The notes under the pieces: generated by a model
Told to the model about the DNA's origin: nothing
Seen by the model: only the letters and a program-made list of their open reading frames with translations
Database searches by the model: none
Program-made: the position numbers and the translations under genes
Origin: Acidobacteriota bacterium
GTDB lineage: Bacteria; Acidobacteriota; UBA6911; RPQK01; JAJDTT01
Assembly (NCBI GenBank): GCA_028874215.1
Contig: JAPPLF010000061.1
Span: 1-64,000, forward strand
Length of the DNA: 64,000 bases
Direction: 5' to 3'
Shown here: piece after piece, positions 1 through 7,955 of the stretch
How the letters are laid out: every line of letters begins with the position of its first letter
How positions within the stretch are numbered: the stretch's first letter is position 1

Positions 1-2
1 TC

Positions 3-53
3 ATCGACAAAGTGGAGCGCCTTGCTACACGTATTTGCGGGACATCACACTAG
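3..53 (+). CDS. 3' end of a truncated gene, product unknown
   Basis: An open frame runs from the window edge to a TAG at 51-53 and would encode the last 16 residues (IDKVERLATRICGTSH) of a plus-strand protein. The stop is followed immediately by a stem-loop and by the hairpin family found after other genes in this window, in the matching orientation, which supports a real gene end here. The remnant is too short to assign a family. It could also be chance coding. Confidence 0.3.
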   Translation: MDKVERLATRICGTSH

Positions 54-56
54 GAG

Positions 57-207
57 GAGGGGACTGTTAGTCCCCCTCTGCGGCGACTTTCCTGTCGCCC
101 ACTGGGACAGGCAACTATCTTGTCGCTTGGTCTTCTTGCCGGAAAGTGTAAAGGGGGGACTACCGTCCCCCCTACCCCCCCTGTCGGCGGTTGGAAACCG
201 CCGCTCC
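57..207 (+). repeat. Composite intergenic hairpin element, copy A
   Basis: This intergenic block holds a chain of stem-loops: 57-78 (GAGGGGACT...AGTCCCCCTC, one bulge), 82-99 (GGCGAC-TTTCCT-GTCGCC), a degenerate relative at 110-126, 153-172 (GGGGGGAC-TACC-GTCCCCCC) and 186-202 (GGCGGTT-GGA-AACCGCC). From 82 to 207 it is collinear with the reverse complement of 30247-30369, including the shared linker TGCCGGAAAGTGTA (137-150 here). It lies between the presumed end of an upstream plus-strand gene and the end of the minus-strand SDR gene, so it may end transcription from both sides. Confidence 0.8.
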
Positions 208-234
208 AAGTCGCCGCTCCAAGGCGTCGTTCCC

Positions 235-981
235 CTAATACATGAACCAGCCGCCGTTGACGTCGAGGGTGGCTCCGGTGAAATAGGAGGCTTCCTCCGA
301 GGCCAGGAAGACGACGACGGAAGCGATCTCCTCCGGGTCGCCCAGCCGTCCCAGGGGAATCTGGTCGACGATCGCCGCCACCTGCTCCGACGGAATCCGC
401 ATCATGTCCGTATCGACAACTCCAGGCGCGATGGCATTCACGGTGACATTGGGAGCCAGTGTCCGGGCGTACGACTTGGTGATGGCGATGATCCCCGCCT
501 TGGTGGCCGCATAGACCGACGAGGCAGCCACGCCTCCGGTCCGGGCGCCGACGGAGCTGATGTTCACGATCCTTCCCGAGCCCTGCCGGACCATCACCGG
601 CGACACCGCCTGCGACACGAAGAAGGTCCCCTTGAGGTTGATCCCCACGATGCGATCGAAGTCCGCCTCGGTCACCTCCTCCAGAGGGATTCGCGGGCAG
701 ATGGCGGCGTTGTTCACCAGCACGTCGATGCGCTCGTGCTCCGTCACGATCTTCTCGACGACAGTCGAGATCTCCGATGGCCGGGAAATGTCAAGAGTGT
801 AGGCGGCGGCCGACTTCCCTTCCCGGGTCAAACAATCCGCCAGTCGCCGGACTCCCTCGGTGTTGATGTCGCAGAGCACGACCTTGGCGGACTCATTGGT
901 GACAGCCCGGGCGATGGCCGTCCCGATCCCGCCCGCGGCACCTGTGATCAACACGACCTTGCCGGTTAGCGTTCCCTTCAT
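235..981 (-). CDS. SDR-family NAD(P)-dependent oxidoreductase (FabG-like)
   Basis: This is a classical short-chain dehydrogenase/reductase of about 248 residues. It carries the nucleotide-binding TGAAGGIG motif near the N-terminus, the NNAA motif, and the catalytic serine with the YAATK (Tyr-x-x-x-Lys) pair. The C-terminus ends in the usual TGATLDVNGGW. I chose the ATG at 981 because GGAGGA lies about 10 bases upstream; the frame extends a little further but overlaps the preceding gene. It is the last gene of a minus-strand operon, 22 bases after the ceramidase-like gene. The substrate is unknown; oxidation of a sugar or acyl alcohol released by the upstream enzymes is an inference. Confidence 0.9.
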   Translation of the reverse strand: MKGTLTGKVVLITGAAGGIGTAIARAVTNESAKVVLCDINTEGVRRLADCLTREGKSAAAYTLDISRPSEISTVVEKIVTEHERIDVLVNNAAICPRIPLEEVTEADFDRIVGINLKGTFFVSQAVSPVMVRQGSGRIVNISSVGARTGGVAASSVYAATKAGIIAITKSYARTLAPNVTVNAIAPGVVDTDMMRIPSEQVAAIVDQIPLGRLGDPEEIASVVVFLASEEASYFTGATLDVNGGWFMY

Positions 982-1003
982 TCCTGTATTCCTCCGTCGC
1001 CGA

Positions 1004-2446
1004 TCAGACAAGCCGCCGGATCAGGTTGGACACCCGCTCGACGACGGTCTGTTCTGCGTCCGGGCGCAATGCCACCGGCATGGAATGGCTCTGCACCAGC
1101 AGGTCCGGTACGGCGTACCGTTCGTGAACACTCCAGCCTCCTTGAGGATAGTCTTCGGCACGGGGCAGATAGGCGACGAGGCCGTTGGAGAACCCCAGGA
1201 ACTGGGTATGCTCGAAGGGCGATCGCGCCTTGACGTCCTGTCCGGTCTGAAAGAAGGCCTCGACGCTGGCGCTGGCCAGGACGATGTCGTTGATCCGAAT
1301 CGCCTGGATGAGCGTATCCAACGGCGGGTTCCCGGCGTGCACGGCTTCGACCAGTTTTTCGGCCCAGTCGGTAAAGCGCATCGCGACGCTGATCTCCCAG
1401 TTTCTGGCGTCGCCGGCCCGGGCTTGGTCCAACTTCTGTCGCCACTCGTCACGGATGGCCTCCGCTTCCTCCAACGGCGGCAGTTCCCCGAACTCCAATT
1501 GGATGATCTCGTCGACGGCGCCCAAATAGGTGCAGGTATCGCCGTCGACCGGCTCCCACGGCCAGAACAGGATGTTGGGAATGACCCCCATGGGCCGGCG
1601 CTCTTTCCCGCGCCGGACGTCGGTGCGGATGTCGGCGGCCACCTTGACCACTTCGGCGCCCAGAATCAGGCCGGTCCGGTTCTTGGTGTCCCGGCAATCC
1701 ACCTCGTAACCAATCCCATGGACCGGATTGACGTTTCCGCCGCAGGCCTGCAGGAAGACTGAAAGCCCGCCTAAAGTGTCTTCCACCAGATCGCGGGCCG
1801 GACCGGGAAAGTCGGAGGAGACCAGCGAGGAGCGGGGTCCCATGGTCACGGTGTGGCAGCCGTAGCTGAAGCAGGTGGCGATGGGCCGGCCCTCCAGATC
1901 GTCGATTCTGAGGACGCCGACGGCCGAATCGATGGGAACGCTGGGATCTTCTCCCAGCACGTCGCGGCCGTCGGGACCCGTCTCCCTCCTGTAGATACCG
2001 ATATGGGCTTCACCCCATCCCGCCCCGATCCGGGCCGGTTGCGAAGACTGGTCCGCCTCCACGCACGTCTGCACCAGCCATTCGATGAGCCGATCCTGGT
2101 AGGCGCGTTGAAGCCTCATCTGCCCGGGCGAGTCGGGCAGGAAATCGGGCAGGGCCGGACCGCTGTGGGTGTGGTTGAAATTGATCAGGACATGGGACGC
2201 CGGCGTTCCCACCGCCTCGCCGATGCGCCGCCGGATCTCGAGCGCGACAGGCAGAAAGATGACGCAGATGTCGATGCCGACGATGACCACCTTGCTGGCC
2301 TGATTGGAAAGCACAACGGCGGTCGCCGACAGATCCGATTCGACGGCCTGGAGCGGTTCGGCGAACAGCCGGATCCCCGGCCGCTTCGTTCCCAGGGGAG
2401 GGTTGATGATTCTTCGGGCGGCGCCCGCGCAGAGGACCTTCGACAT
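1004..2446 (-). CDS. Neutral/alkaline ceramidase-like hydrolase
   Basis: A protein of about 480 residues resembling the N-terminal catalytic domain of neutral/alkaline non-lysosomal ceramidases, which are zinc amidases that split ceramide. Family-like motifs are NHTHSGP around residue 90, GCHTVTMGP with SSDFPG, and QACGGNVNP. It is shorter than full ceramidases (600 or more residues) and seems to lack the C-terminal beta-sandwich domain. No signal peptide is obvious. Many bacterial relatives have no proven ceramidase activity, so the substrate is open. The ATG at 2446 has AGGGAG seven bases upstream; a TTG two codons earlier is the alternative. It sits between the propeller protein and the SDR in one operon. 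Confidence 0.8.
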   Translation of the reverse strand: MSKVLCAGAARRIINPPLGTKRPGIRLFAEPLQAVESDLSATAVVLSNQASKVVIVGIDICVIFLPVALEIRRRIGEAVGTPASHVLINFNHTHSGPALPDFLPDSPGQMRLQRAYQDRLIEWLVQTCVEADQSSQPARIGAGWGEAHIGIYRRETGPDGRDVLGEDPSVPIDSAVGVLRIDDLEGRPIATCFSYGCHTVTMGPRSSLVSSDFPGPARDLVEDTLGGLSVFLQACGGNVNPVHGIGYEVDCRDTKNRTGLILGAEVVKVAADIRTDVRRGKERRPMGVIPNILFWPWEPVDGDTCTYLGAVDEIIQLEFGELPPLEEAEAIRDEWRQKLDQARAGDARNWEISVAMRFTDWAEKLVEAVHAGNPPLDTLIQAIRINDIVLASASVEAFFQTGQDVKARSPFEHTQFLGFSNGLVAYLPRAEDYPQGGWSVHERYAVPDLLVQSHSMPVALRPDAEQTVVERVSNLIRRLV

Positions 2447-2498
2447 TCTCAAACTCCCTTAGCGGACCGTTTCCCGGATACGAGAGAGGACCGGTTCT

Positions 2499-4088
2499 TC
2501 ATTCACCGCGAACATACACCGCGTAGAGCCTGGGGTCGCCTTCAGCCGAGGTGAGCCGGATGCGAAGCCGCACCTGCCGGCCCGCAAGGTCGGAAAGCTG
2601 ACCGCCGGGCCAGACCACGGAACAGTCGAGCCCTCCGCTCCGCTTCTGTAGCCACCCCGCGCTTCCGGTACAGGAGACCGTGCCGGCATTGGCATCGGAG
2701 TAGCCGGGGAGCAGATTGAAATCGACGCCGGACACCTCGACCCGCATTTGCGATGCGAAATCGGCGTTCAGAAAGACCTGGGCCTCCCCCTCCGGCAGGC
2801 GGAAGGGCGCCGACCAGACCCAGCCCTCCGAGACGCCCCGAATCAACCCCACGGCGCCCCATCGATCGCGAGGCAAGGTGGCAAGGGCGACCTCGCCATA
2901 ATATTCGGGGCCCACCGGCGCGTTCCGCCAGCGGCCATGGTAGATCCAGGTCTCGTCGTCCACGTTCAAAATGCCGTTGGCCTGGCACAGGATCGTGGGG
3001 TATTCCTTCCCGGCCACCGGCGTGACCGGAGAATCGTGCCGCGAGATGTAGACATGCTTCTTCACCGGCTCGCGAAAATGGATCCCGTCATTGCTCACCA
3101 CCAGTCCCAGGTCGCAGGTGGTCCCGCCGACTCCCGCGCCGCCCTGGCGCCAGATGCCGTAAAGACCCACCGCCACCGAGCCGTAGCTGGCCCCGCCGAC
3201 ACCCAGGTGGACCTGGTCGTACTCCCCGGCGGCTCCTCTCGGACCCAGGGTCCGGGGCTCCGGTAATCCGAAGGTCTCGGCCTGGCCCGCCAGCCAGTTT
3301 TCGAAGTCGGTGGACACCCAGGCGTAACCCCGGCGTTCGTGCAGCTCTCCCCCCTCACCAAACAGTTTCCCCTGGCCGTGGGCCAGATAGAGCCCGTTGT
3401 GCTTGAAGAAGGAGGAGAGCTCGACGAAGACGTCGAGCGGCAGGTCGGGTCTCGCAGTCCAGGTCAATCCGTCGCGACTGGTGGCGGTTCGGAGGGTGGA
3501 TCGGGCCAACCCGTTCAACTTCGGTTCGGCCCACCGATCCCGCGTAGCGACGGGATTGTAGACCATCTTGTAGCGTCGTTCGGGGTCGGTCTCCTCCTCG
3601 TCCTTGATGACCGTGACCCCCATGACCCTGTCGTCGGGCAAACGGATGGCGTTGTTTTCCAGGTTCCCCTTGATGGAGACCTGCTTCAGCGACGGCTTGA
3701 TCCAACGAATGCCGTCCTCGCTCTCGGCGTAGGCAGCGGGACCCAATTCCAATCCGGAAGGCCGGGCGCCCAAACGGACCGGGTAGTACCACATGCGAAA
3801 TCTGCCCTCGTCCACCATCACCGTCCCGTAGAAATGGGCCGCCAACTGGTCGGCCGCGACGGGGTCGTCGCCACTGGGGACCAGCACCGGATCCTTTCGG
3901 ACCTGCGGCCGGGACAGGTAGTAGCAGAGGTTGCGCCGGAAGGGGAGCAGGTGGTCGTCGATGGCCAATAGAACGGTGTCCGGATGCCGTTGGGGCGCCG
4001 GTTCGACACCGCAGGCGAAACCGAAGGCTACTGCGCCGCAGAATAGGCTCGCGGCGGATCGGAGAATCATCCGCTTGAGTTTCCCCAT
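2499..4088 (-). CDS. Secreted glycosidase-like beta-propeller protein
   Basis: The N-terminus has a signal-like segment (MGKLKRMILRSAASLFCGAV...). The body follows the pattern of secreted GH32/GH43-like five-bladed propellers common in Acidobacteriota and Planctomycetota: IDDHLL near the N-terminus, SEDGIRWIKPSL, NNAIRL, and EEETDPERRYKMVY. A C-terminal beta-rich module (FLNADFASQMRVEV ... LAGRQVRLRIRL) is shared with the proteins at 25961-27493 and 35487-37052. The start is uncertain: ATG at 4088 or 4070, or TTG at 4106. It is the first gene of the operon with the ceramidase-like and SDR genes. Activity and substrate are unknown. Confidence 0.75.
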   Translation of the reverse strand: MGKLKRMILRSAASLFCGAVAFGFACGVEPAPQRHPDTVLLAIDDHLLPFRRNLCYYLSRPQVRKDPVLVPSGDDPVAADQLAAHFYGTVMVDEGRFRMWYYPVRLGARPSGLELGPAAYAESEDGIRWIKPSLKQVSIKGNLENNAIRLPDDRVMGVTVIKDEEETDPERRYKMVYNPVATRDRWAEPKLNGLARSTLRTATSRDGLTWTARPDLPLDVFVELSSFFKHNGLYLAHGQGKLFGEGGELHERRGYAWVSTDFENWLAGQAETFGLPEPRTLGPRGAAGEYDQVHLGVGGASYGSVAVGLYGIWRQGGAGVGGTTCDLGLVVSNDGIHFREPVKKHVYISRHDSPVTPVAGKEYPTILCQANGILNVDDETWIYHGRWRNAPVGPEYYGEVALATLPRDRWGAVGLIRGVSEGWVWSAPFRLPEGEAQVFLNADFASQMRVEVSGVDFNLLPGYSDANAGTVSCTGSAGWLQKRSGGLDCSVVWPGGQLSDLAGRQVRLRIRLTSAEGDPRLYAVYVRGE

Positions 4089-4210
4089 TTTGAATGGAGA
4101 TGGCAATCTCGTCCGCTGAGTTGCAGGCCCGATAGAATGCCAAAACGACCTTTTGCCTCCGGCTGAACGCCTGTTTCGGGTAGATTTCCGATGTGAGGCG
4201 ACTCAGATGC

Positions 4211-4240
4211 TTGTCACGCAACCTTGAAAGAAGCTAGAAT
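4211..4240 (+). promoter_or_regulatory. Sigma-70-type promoter of the toxin-antitoxin pair
   Basis: TTGTCA at 4211-4216 and TAGAAT at 4235-4240 are separated by 18 bases, a good housekeeping-type match. The expected start of transcription near 4247 rules out the upstream ATG at 4224 as the antitoxin start and favours 4263 or 4278. Confidence 0.55.
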
Positions 4241-4262
4241 TGAAAGCAATGAAGGCACTTCT

Positions 4263-4514
4263 ATGCAGGCACTTCCCATGGCACAACTAACTGTTCGGAA
4301 CGTCACCCAGCAAGTGGTTCGTGCTCTTAAGCGGAGGGCTGCGGCCCATGGCCGATCCGCTGAAGCCGAACACAGGGAGATTTTGCGTCGGGCGCTGCTC
4401 GAAAGAGATGAGAACTTCGCCTCCCGCGCCAAGAACCTACGACAACGTCTTCGATCCTCCGTCGACAGCACCGAGGTCATCAGGGCCGACCGGGATCGGG
4501 ACACTTCGGAATGA
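4263..4514 (+). CDS. Type II antitoxin, ribbon-helix-helix (FitA/VapB-like)
   Basis: A small basic protein of about 83 residues with the FitA-type Arc/MetJ pattern: a short strand (MAQLTVRNVTQQVVRALKRR), then AAAHGRSAEAEHREILRRAL. The N-terminal ribbon-helix-helix would bind DNA and the variable tail would block the toxin. The start at 4263 has GAAGG seven bases upstream; the ATG at 4278 (MAQLTVRN) is equally plausible. The last four bases overlap the toxin start as ATGA, so translation is coupled. Like related modules it probably represses its own promoter. Confidence 0.88.
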   Translation: MQALPMAQLTVRNVTQQVVRALKRRAAAHGRSAEAEHREILRRALLERDENFASRAKNLRQRLRSSVDSTEVIRADRDRDTSE

Positions 4515-4939
4515 AGGGCTATGTCGTCGATGCGAGCATCGTTGTGAAATGGTTCGTGGAGGAAAAATGGTCCGACGAGGCATCGAGCCTGCTGGAAGCC
4601 AAAGCCACACTGATCGCTCCGGAACTCCTGTTTGCCGAAGTTTCCAACGCGCTTTGGGCCATGCGCCGCCGCGGCGATATCGACAGCGCCGATCTTGCCG
4701 ATGCTATCGATGCGTTGAGAGCGGTTCCGGTCGCGGTACCCTTCTCGATGCGCCAGCTTGCCGCCGCGGCAGCCCGGCTTGCGGTCGATCTCGACCATCC
4801 GGTCTACGACTGCTTCTATCTCGCGCTTGCGGTTCAGGAACAATACCCTGTGATCACCGCCGATGCGCGATTCCACCACAAAGTGCGGGATCACCCATAC
4901 CTTTCGGACCGGATCATGCACTTGGCAAGTTTGGCCTGA
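4511..4939 (+). CDS. PIN-domain toxin (VapC/FitB-like ribonuclease)
   Basis: A 142-residue PIN-domain protein. The acidic residues expected at the metal site are visible: Asp in VVDASIVVKWF near the N-terminus, Glu in LLFAEVSNALW, Asp in HPVYDCFYLALA and Asp in VITADARFHHKV. Such toxins are magnesium-dependent RNases that cut tRNA or other RNA. The gene starts inside the antitoxin stop codon, as in typical FitAB/VapBC modules. The full set of acidic residues suggests it is intact. Confidence 0.92.
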   Translation: MKGYVVDASIVVKWFVEEKWSDEASSLLEAKATLIAPELLFAEVSNALWAMRRRGDIDSADLADAIDALRAVPVAVPFSMRQLAAAAARLAVDLDHPVYDCFYLALAVQEQYPVITADARFHHKVRDHPYLSDRIMHLASLA

Positions 4940-4989
4940 CTGCGAGTCTGTGGGGTGAAGACCACCACTCCGTTACTCCCATTCCCGGC

Positions 4990-5019
4990 TTGACCTTGCC
5001 TCCGGTTCGGGCCTAAACT
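4990..5019 (+). promoter_or_regulatory. Possible promoter of the GWxTD gene
   Basis: TTGACC at 4990-4995 and TAAACT at 5014-5019 are 18 bases apart. Transcription would start near 5026, only about seven bases before the ATG at 5033, giving a very short leader with no clear Shine-Dalgarno sequence. Confidence 0.4.
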
Positions 5020-5032
5020 GCTTGAAACCAGG

Positions 5033-6697
5033 ATGATCTTCTCCTATTCCAAATCGAGATCAGCGACCTCGTTGCTCCTCGTCCTGACACTGACCCTCGC
5101 AGTCGTCTGGGCCGGCCCCAAGGAAAAGGACGCCTCCAGCGAAGAGGCCGTCGACTACTACAACAAGTGGTTGAATGACACGGTCGTCCACATCATCGCC
5201 CATGATGAGCGGGCGGTCTTCGAGAAGCTGACCAGTCCCGAGGAGAAGGAGAACTTCATCGAACAATTCTGGCGTCGCCGGGATCCCGACCCGCGCACCA
5301 TGATCAACGAGTTCAAGGAGGAGCACTACCGCCGGATCGCCTATGCCGACGATCACTTCTCCAGCGGCCTCGCGGGCCGGAATACGGATCGGGGCCGAAT
5401 CTACATCATGCACGGTCCGCCGGCCGAAATCGAGAGCTTTCCTGCCGGCGGCCGCTACGACAGGACTCTGGAAGAAGGACTCGGCACCACCATCGTCTTT
5501 CCCTTTGAGCGCTGGCGCTACCGGAACCTGGAGGGCATCGGATCGAACATCATCATCGAGTTTGTCGACCAGTCCATGACGGGAGACTACAAGCTCGCCT
5601 ACCACCCCGACGAAAAGGACCTGATGGACGACAAGGGATTCGGGGGCATGAAGTGGGCCGAGGTACAAGGATGGACCGACAGGTCCGAGCGCTGGCTCAG
5701 GCACGGTTACCCCATGATGGACACGAGCGGCGCCGGCGACTGGCTCCAGGTGCAGAAGTATTTCGACCGGCTCCGCGTCACTACCGCCACCATGGGACAG
5801 ACCAAGGGCAAGTACGACGACCTGAAAAAGTTCGTGAGGACCCGTGTCTCGTATGAGCCGCTTCCCTTTCGGCTCAGGAACGACCAGTTGGAGCTGAATG
5901 GCGAGGAAGTTCTGGTGCTGCTGACGCTGGAAGTGCCCAAGAAGGAGCTCAACTTCAAACCGGGCGGTGCGGACACGGCTACGGCCACGCTGGACCTGTA
6001 CGGGGTGGTGACCAACATGACCAACCAGCATGTGGCCGAGATCGACCAGGAGATCGCCGTCCACGTGGCCACGGACGAGTTGGCGGGAGGGCTGAACGAC
6101 CTCTCCCTGCACCAGGTGGTCCTTGCCCTGGACAGGGGGCAGCGCTGCAAGCTGGAACTCTTTCTGCAGGACCTGGAGAGTGGAAAGGTGGGCAGCAAGA
6201 CCCTGGCGATCAATCCTTTTCGACCCCGGGATGAAGGTCTGGGAGCCAGTACCCTGCTGCTGTCGGATCACGTGAGACAGTTGGGTTACGTCCCGGAGCA
6301 ATACGAGATGTTCGTCATGGGAGACCTGGTGATCCGCCCCAGTGTCTCAAGGAGTTTCGACGGCGAGAATCCGCTATGGGTTTACCTGGAAATCTATGGA
6401 TTGGAACTGGACTCAGCCTCCAGCAAACCCTCCATCAAGGCGGACTACTTCATCCTTAAAGACGGTCAGATCGTCTTCGAGATCCACGACTCCCTGGGCA
6501 AGTCGGTCTACTTCTCCTCCAATCGCCGCACCATGTTGCTGCAACGGTTTCCCCTGGACCGGCTGCAACCGGGGAAGTACACACTCAGTGCGCAGATCGC
6601 AGACCGGATCGGAGGAAACAGCACCAGCCGCGAGGAAAAGTTTACTATTCTGAAGCCGGCCGTCGACGCCGGCCAAGCTCAGGTGTTGAAACGCTGA
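5033..6697 (+). CDS. GWxTD domain-containing secreted protein
   Basis: A 554-residue protein with an N-terminal hydrophobic signal (SATSLLLVLTLTLAVVWA). Next comes the layout known from GWxTD proteins: an acidic segment with YYNKWLNDTVVHIIAHDE, FIEQFWRRRDPDP, then NTDRGRIYIMHGPP, followed by a long beta-rich C-terminal half. The name-giving Gly-Trp-x-Thr-Asp is changed to Gly-Arg-Asn-Thr-Asp here. The family is typical of Acidobacteriota and some Bacteroidota and has no settled biochemical role; most members are exported. The gene stands alone between the toxin-antitoxin pair and a convergent TPR gene. Confidence 0.85.
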   Translation: MIFSYSKSRSATSLLLVLTLTLAVVWAGPKEKDASSEEAVDYYNKWLNDTVVHIIAHDERAVFEKLTSPEEKENFIEQFWRRRDPDPRTMINEFKEEHYRRIAYADDHFSSGLAGRNTDRGRIYIMHGPPAEIESFPAGGRYDRTLEEGLGTTIVFPFERWRYRNLEGIGSNIIIEFVDQSMTGDYKLAYHPDEKDLMDDKGFGGMKWAEVQGWTDRSERWLRHGYPMMDTSGAGDWLQVQKYFDRLRVTTATMGQTKGKYDDLKKFVRTRVSYEPLPFRLRNDQLELNGEEVLVLLTLEVPKKELNFKPGGADTATATLDLYGVVTNMTNQHVAEIDQEIAVHVATDELAGGLNDLSLHQVVLALDRGQRCKLELFLQDLESGKVGSKTLAINPFRPRDEGLGASTLLLSDHVRQLGYVPEQYEMFVMGDLVIRPSVSRSFDGENPLWVYLEIYGLELDSASSKPSIKADYFILKDGQIVFEIHDSLGKSVYFSSNRRTMLLQRFPLDRLQPGKYTLSAQIADRIGGNSTSREEKFTILKPAVDAGQAQVLKR

Positions 6698-6777
6698 CCA
6701 GGATTGGAGGAACGAATTTTTGGGCGGTCCATCGTCTTCGCCCGGTGCCGTTTCTTTGGTCTGTTGATTTGGCGATC

Positions 6778-6819
6778 GGCGGCTGGAAAGCCGCCGGTCC
6801 GGGCGACAAGAATGTCGCC
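6778..6819 (-). repeat. Pair of loop-conserved 3' hairpins
   Basis: Two stem-loops lie 20 bases beyond the TPR gene stop. They are 6778-6795 (plus-strand reading GGCGGC-TGGAAA-GCCGCC) and 6802-6819 (GGCGAC-AAGAAT-GTCGCC). Read in the sense of the TPR gene the loops are TTTCCA and ATTCTT. No T-tract follows, so they are not textbook rho-independent terminators. Confidence 0.8.
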
Positions 6820-6838
6820 GCTCCAGACGCCGCTCCTA

Positions 6839-7867
6839 CTATTCAGTCTTCGGCATTTGTCTCAGCGCGTCCAGGAGCGCCCGGGCATCATCGGCGGTAG
6901 AACTCTGGGGGGCGAGTTCCAGGTGTTTTTCCAGATGTTCCAGGGCTTGGGCCAGCCTATCTTCCTGAAGTAGCAGAACGCCGACGTAGTAGTGTGCATC
7001 TGCGTGTTGGGGGTCGGCGGCGAGGGTTTCTCGCAAAGCCTCCATGGCTTGCGCTTCTCTCCCCGAGTTGAGGTGGTTCACGGCGATGAAGTATTGGGAT
7101 TTCGCCGTTTCCTTGGGGTCCTGATCCCCGGTCAACTTCGCACCCTTCTGGTACATCTCCGTGGCCTTCTCGGCCTCCCCCATGTCCGAGTAGACGTGTC
7201 CCAGGTCCTGGTAGAAGGAGGCGTTCTCGGGATCGAGCTCGATGGCCTTCCGGTAGGCGGCCACTGCATCCGAGGGCTTTTTCAGCTTGTTGTAGACGTG
7301 TCCCAGGTTGGCCCAAGTGGGCGCCAGAGTCGGTTGCATCTCCACCACCCTGCGGAACGCCTCCGCCGCCTCCGCGTATCGACCTTCGTCGATGAATCGC
7401 ATGGCCACCTTGTGGCTCTCGTCAATGACCTTCACTGTCCGTTTCATTTCCTCCGCCTGGCGCAGCTCTCGGACCAGCTTGTCTCTCTCCGCTCGGGTCA
7501 TCTCGGCGTCAGTGGAGTGGCCGGGTCTCATGGTGAAGTTGTTGACGCCGCCGCTTTGTGACCGTGAGGCTCGGACACCCACCGACTCCTCAGTCCAGTA
7601 GCCTTCCTTGATGGCCACGATTCGATAGGACAGATAGGGGTCGACGGCGATGTGAAAATATCGTCCTCCCTTGTCGGTCTTGAGCTGGTACGTTTGCTTG
7701 CCGTTGAGTCCATCGATCCTGACCGCGACGTCCTTAAGAGGCTTGCCCTCATGGTCCTTGATCTGACCCTGCAGCGTTCCACGGTGGACTTGGGCATCGG
7801 CTGGGCCCGAGACCAGCAGGAAGAATGCTCCCAATAAAGACGACAGGCAGTGACTCGTTCTGTTCAT
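6839..7867 (-). CDS. Secreted TPR protein with carboxypeptidase-regulatory domain
   Basis: About 342 residues. A signal peptide (ending ...SGPADAQ) is followed by a CarboxypepD_reg/CNA-B-like sandwich (LQGQIKDHEGKPLKDVAVRID ... GRYFHIAVD). After a charged linker (TRAERDKLVRELRQAEEMKR) come five or so tetratricopeptide repeats, recognisable by A..A.Y.KAIELDPENA and similar periods. TPR arrays mediate protein-protein contact, here probably in the periplasm or on the outer membrane. The ATG at 7867 is preceded by GAGGTG. It lies 88 bases downstream of a TonB receptor on the same strand and may be co-transcribed. A partner role with that receptor is inference. Confidence 0.85.
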   Translation of the reverse strand: MNRTSHCLSSLLGAFFLLVSGPADAQVHRGTLQGQIKDHEGKPLKDVAVRIDGLNGKQTYQLKTDKGGRYFHIAVDPYLSYRIVAIKEGYWTEESVGVRASRSQSGGVNNFTMRPGHSTDAEMTRAERDKLVRELRQAEEMKRTVKVIDESHKVAMRFIDEGRYAEAAEAFRRVVEMQPTLAPTWANLGHVYNKLKKPSDAVAAYRKAIELDPENASFYQDLGHVYSDMGEAEKATEMYQKGAKLTGDQDPKETAKSQYFIAVNHLNSGREAQAMEALRETLAADPQHADAHYYVGVLLLQEDRLAQALEHLEKHLELAPQSSTADDARALLDALRQMPKTE

Positions 7868-7955
7868 GGCCTGCACCTCGTAACAAAAAAAGGGGGGAAG
7901 GGAACTGCTTCCCTCCCCCCTGTCAAATCAACCTTTGTCGGCTTGGGACCCCGAC

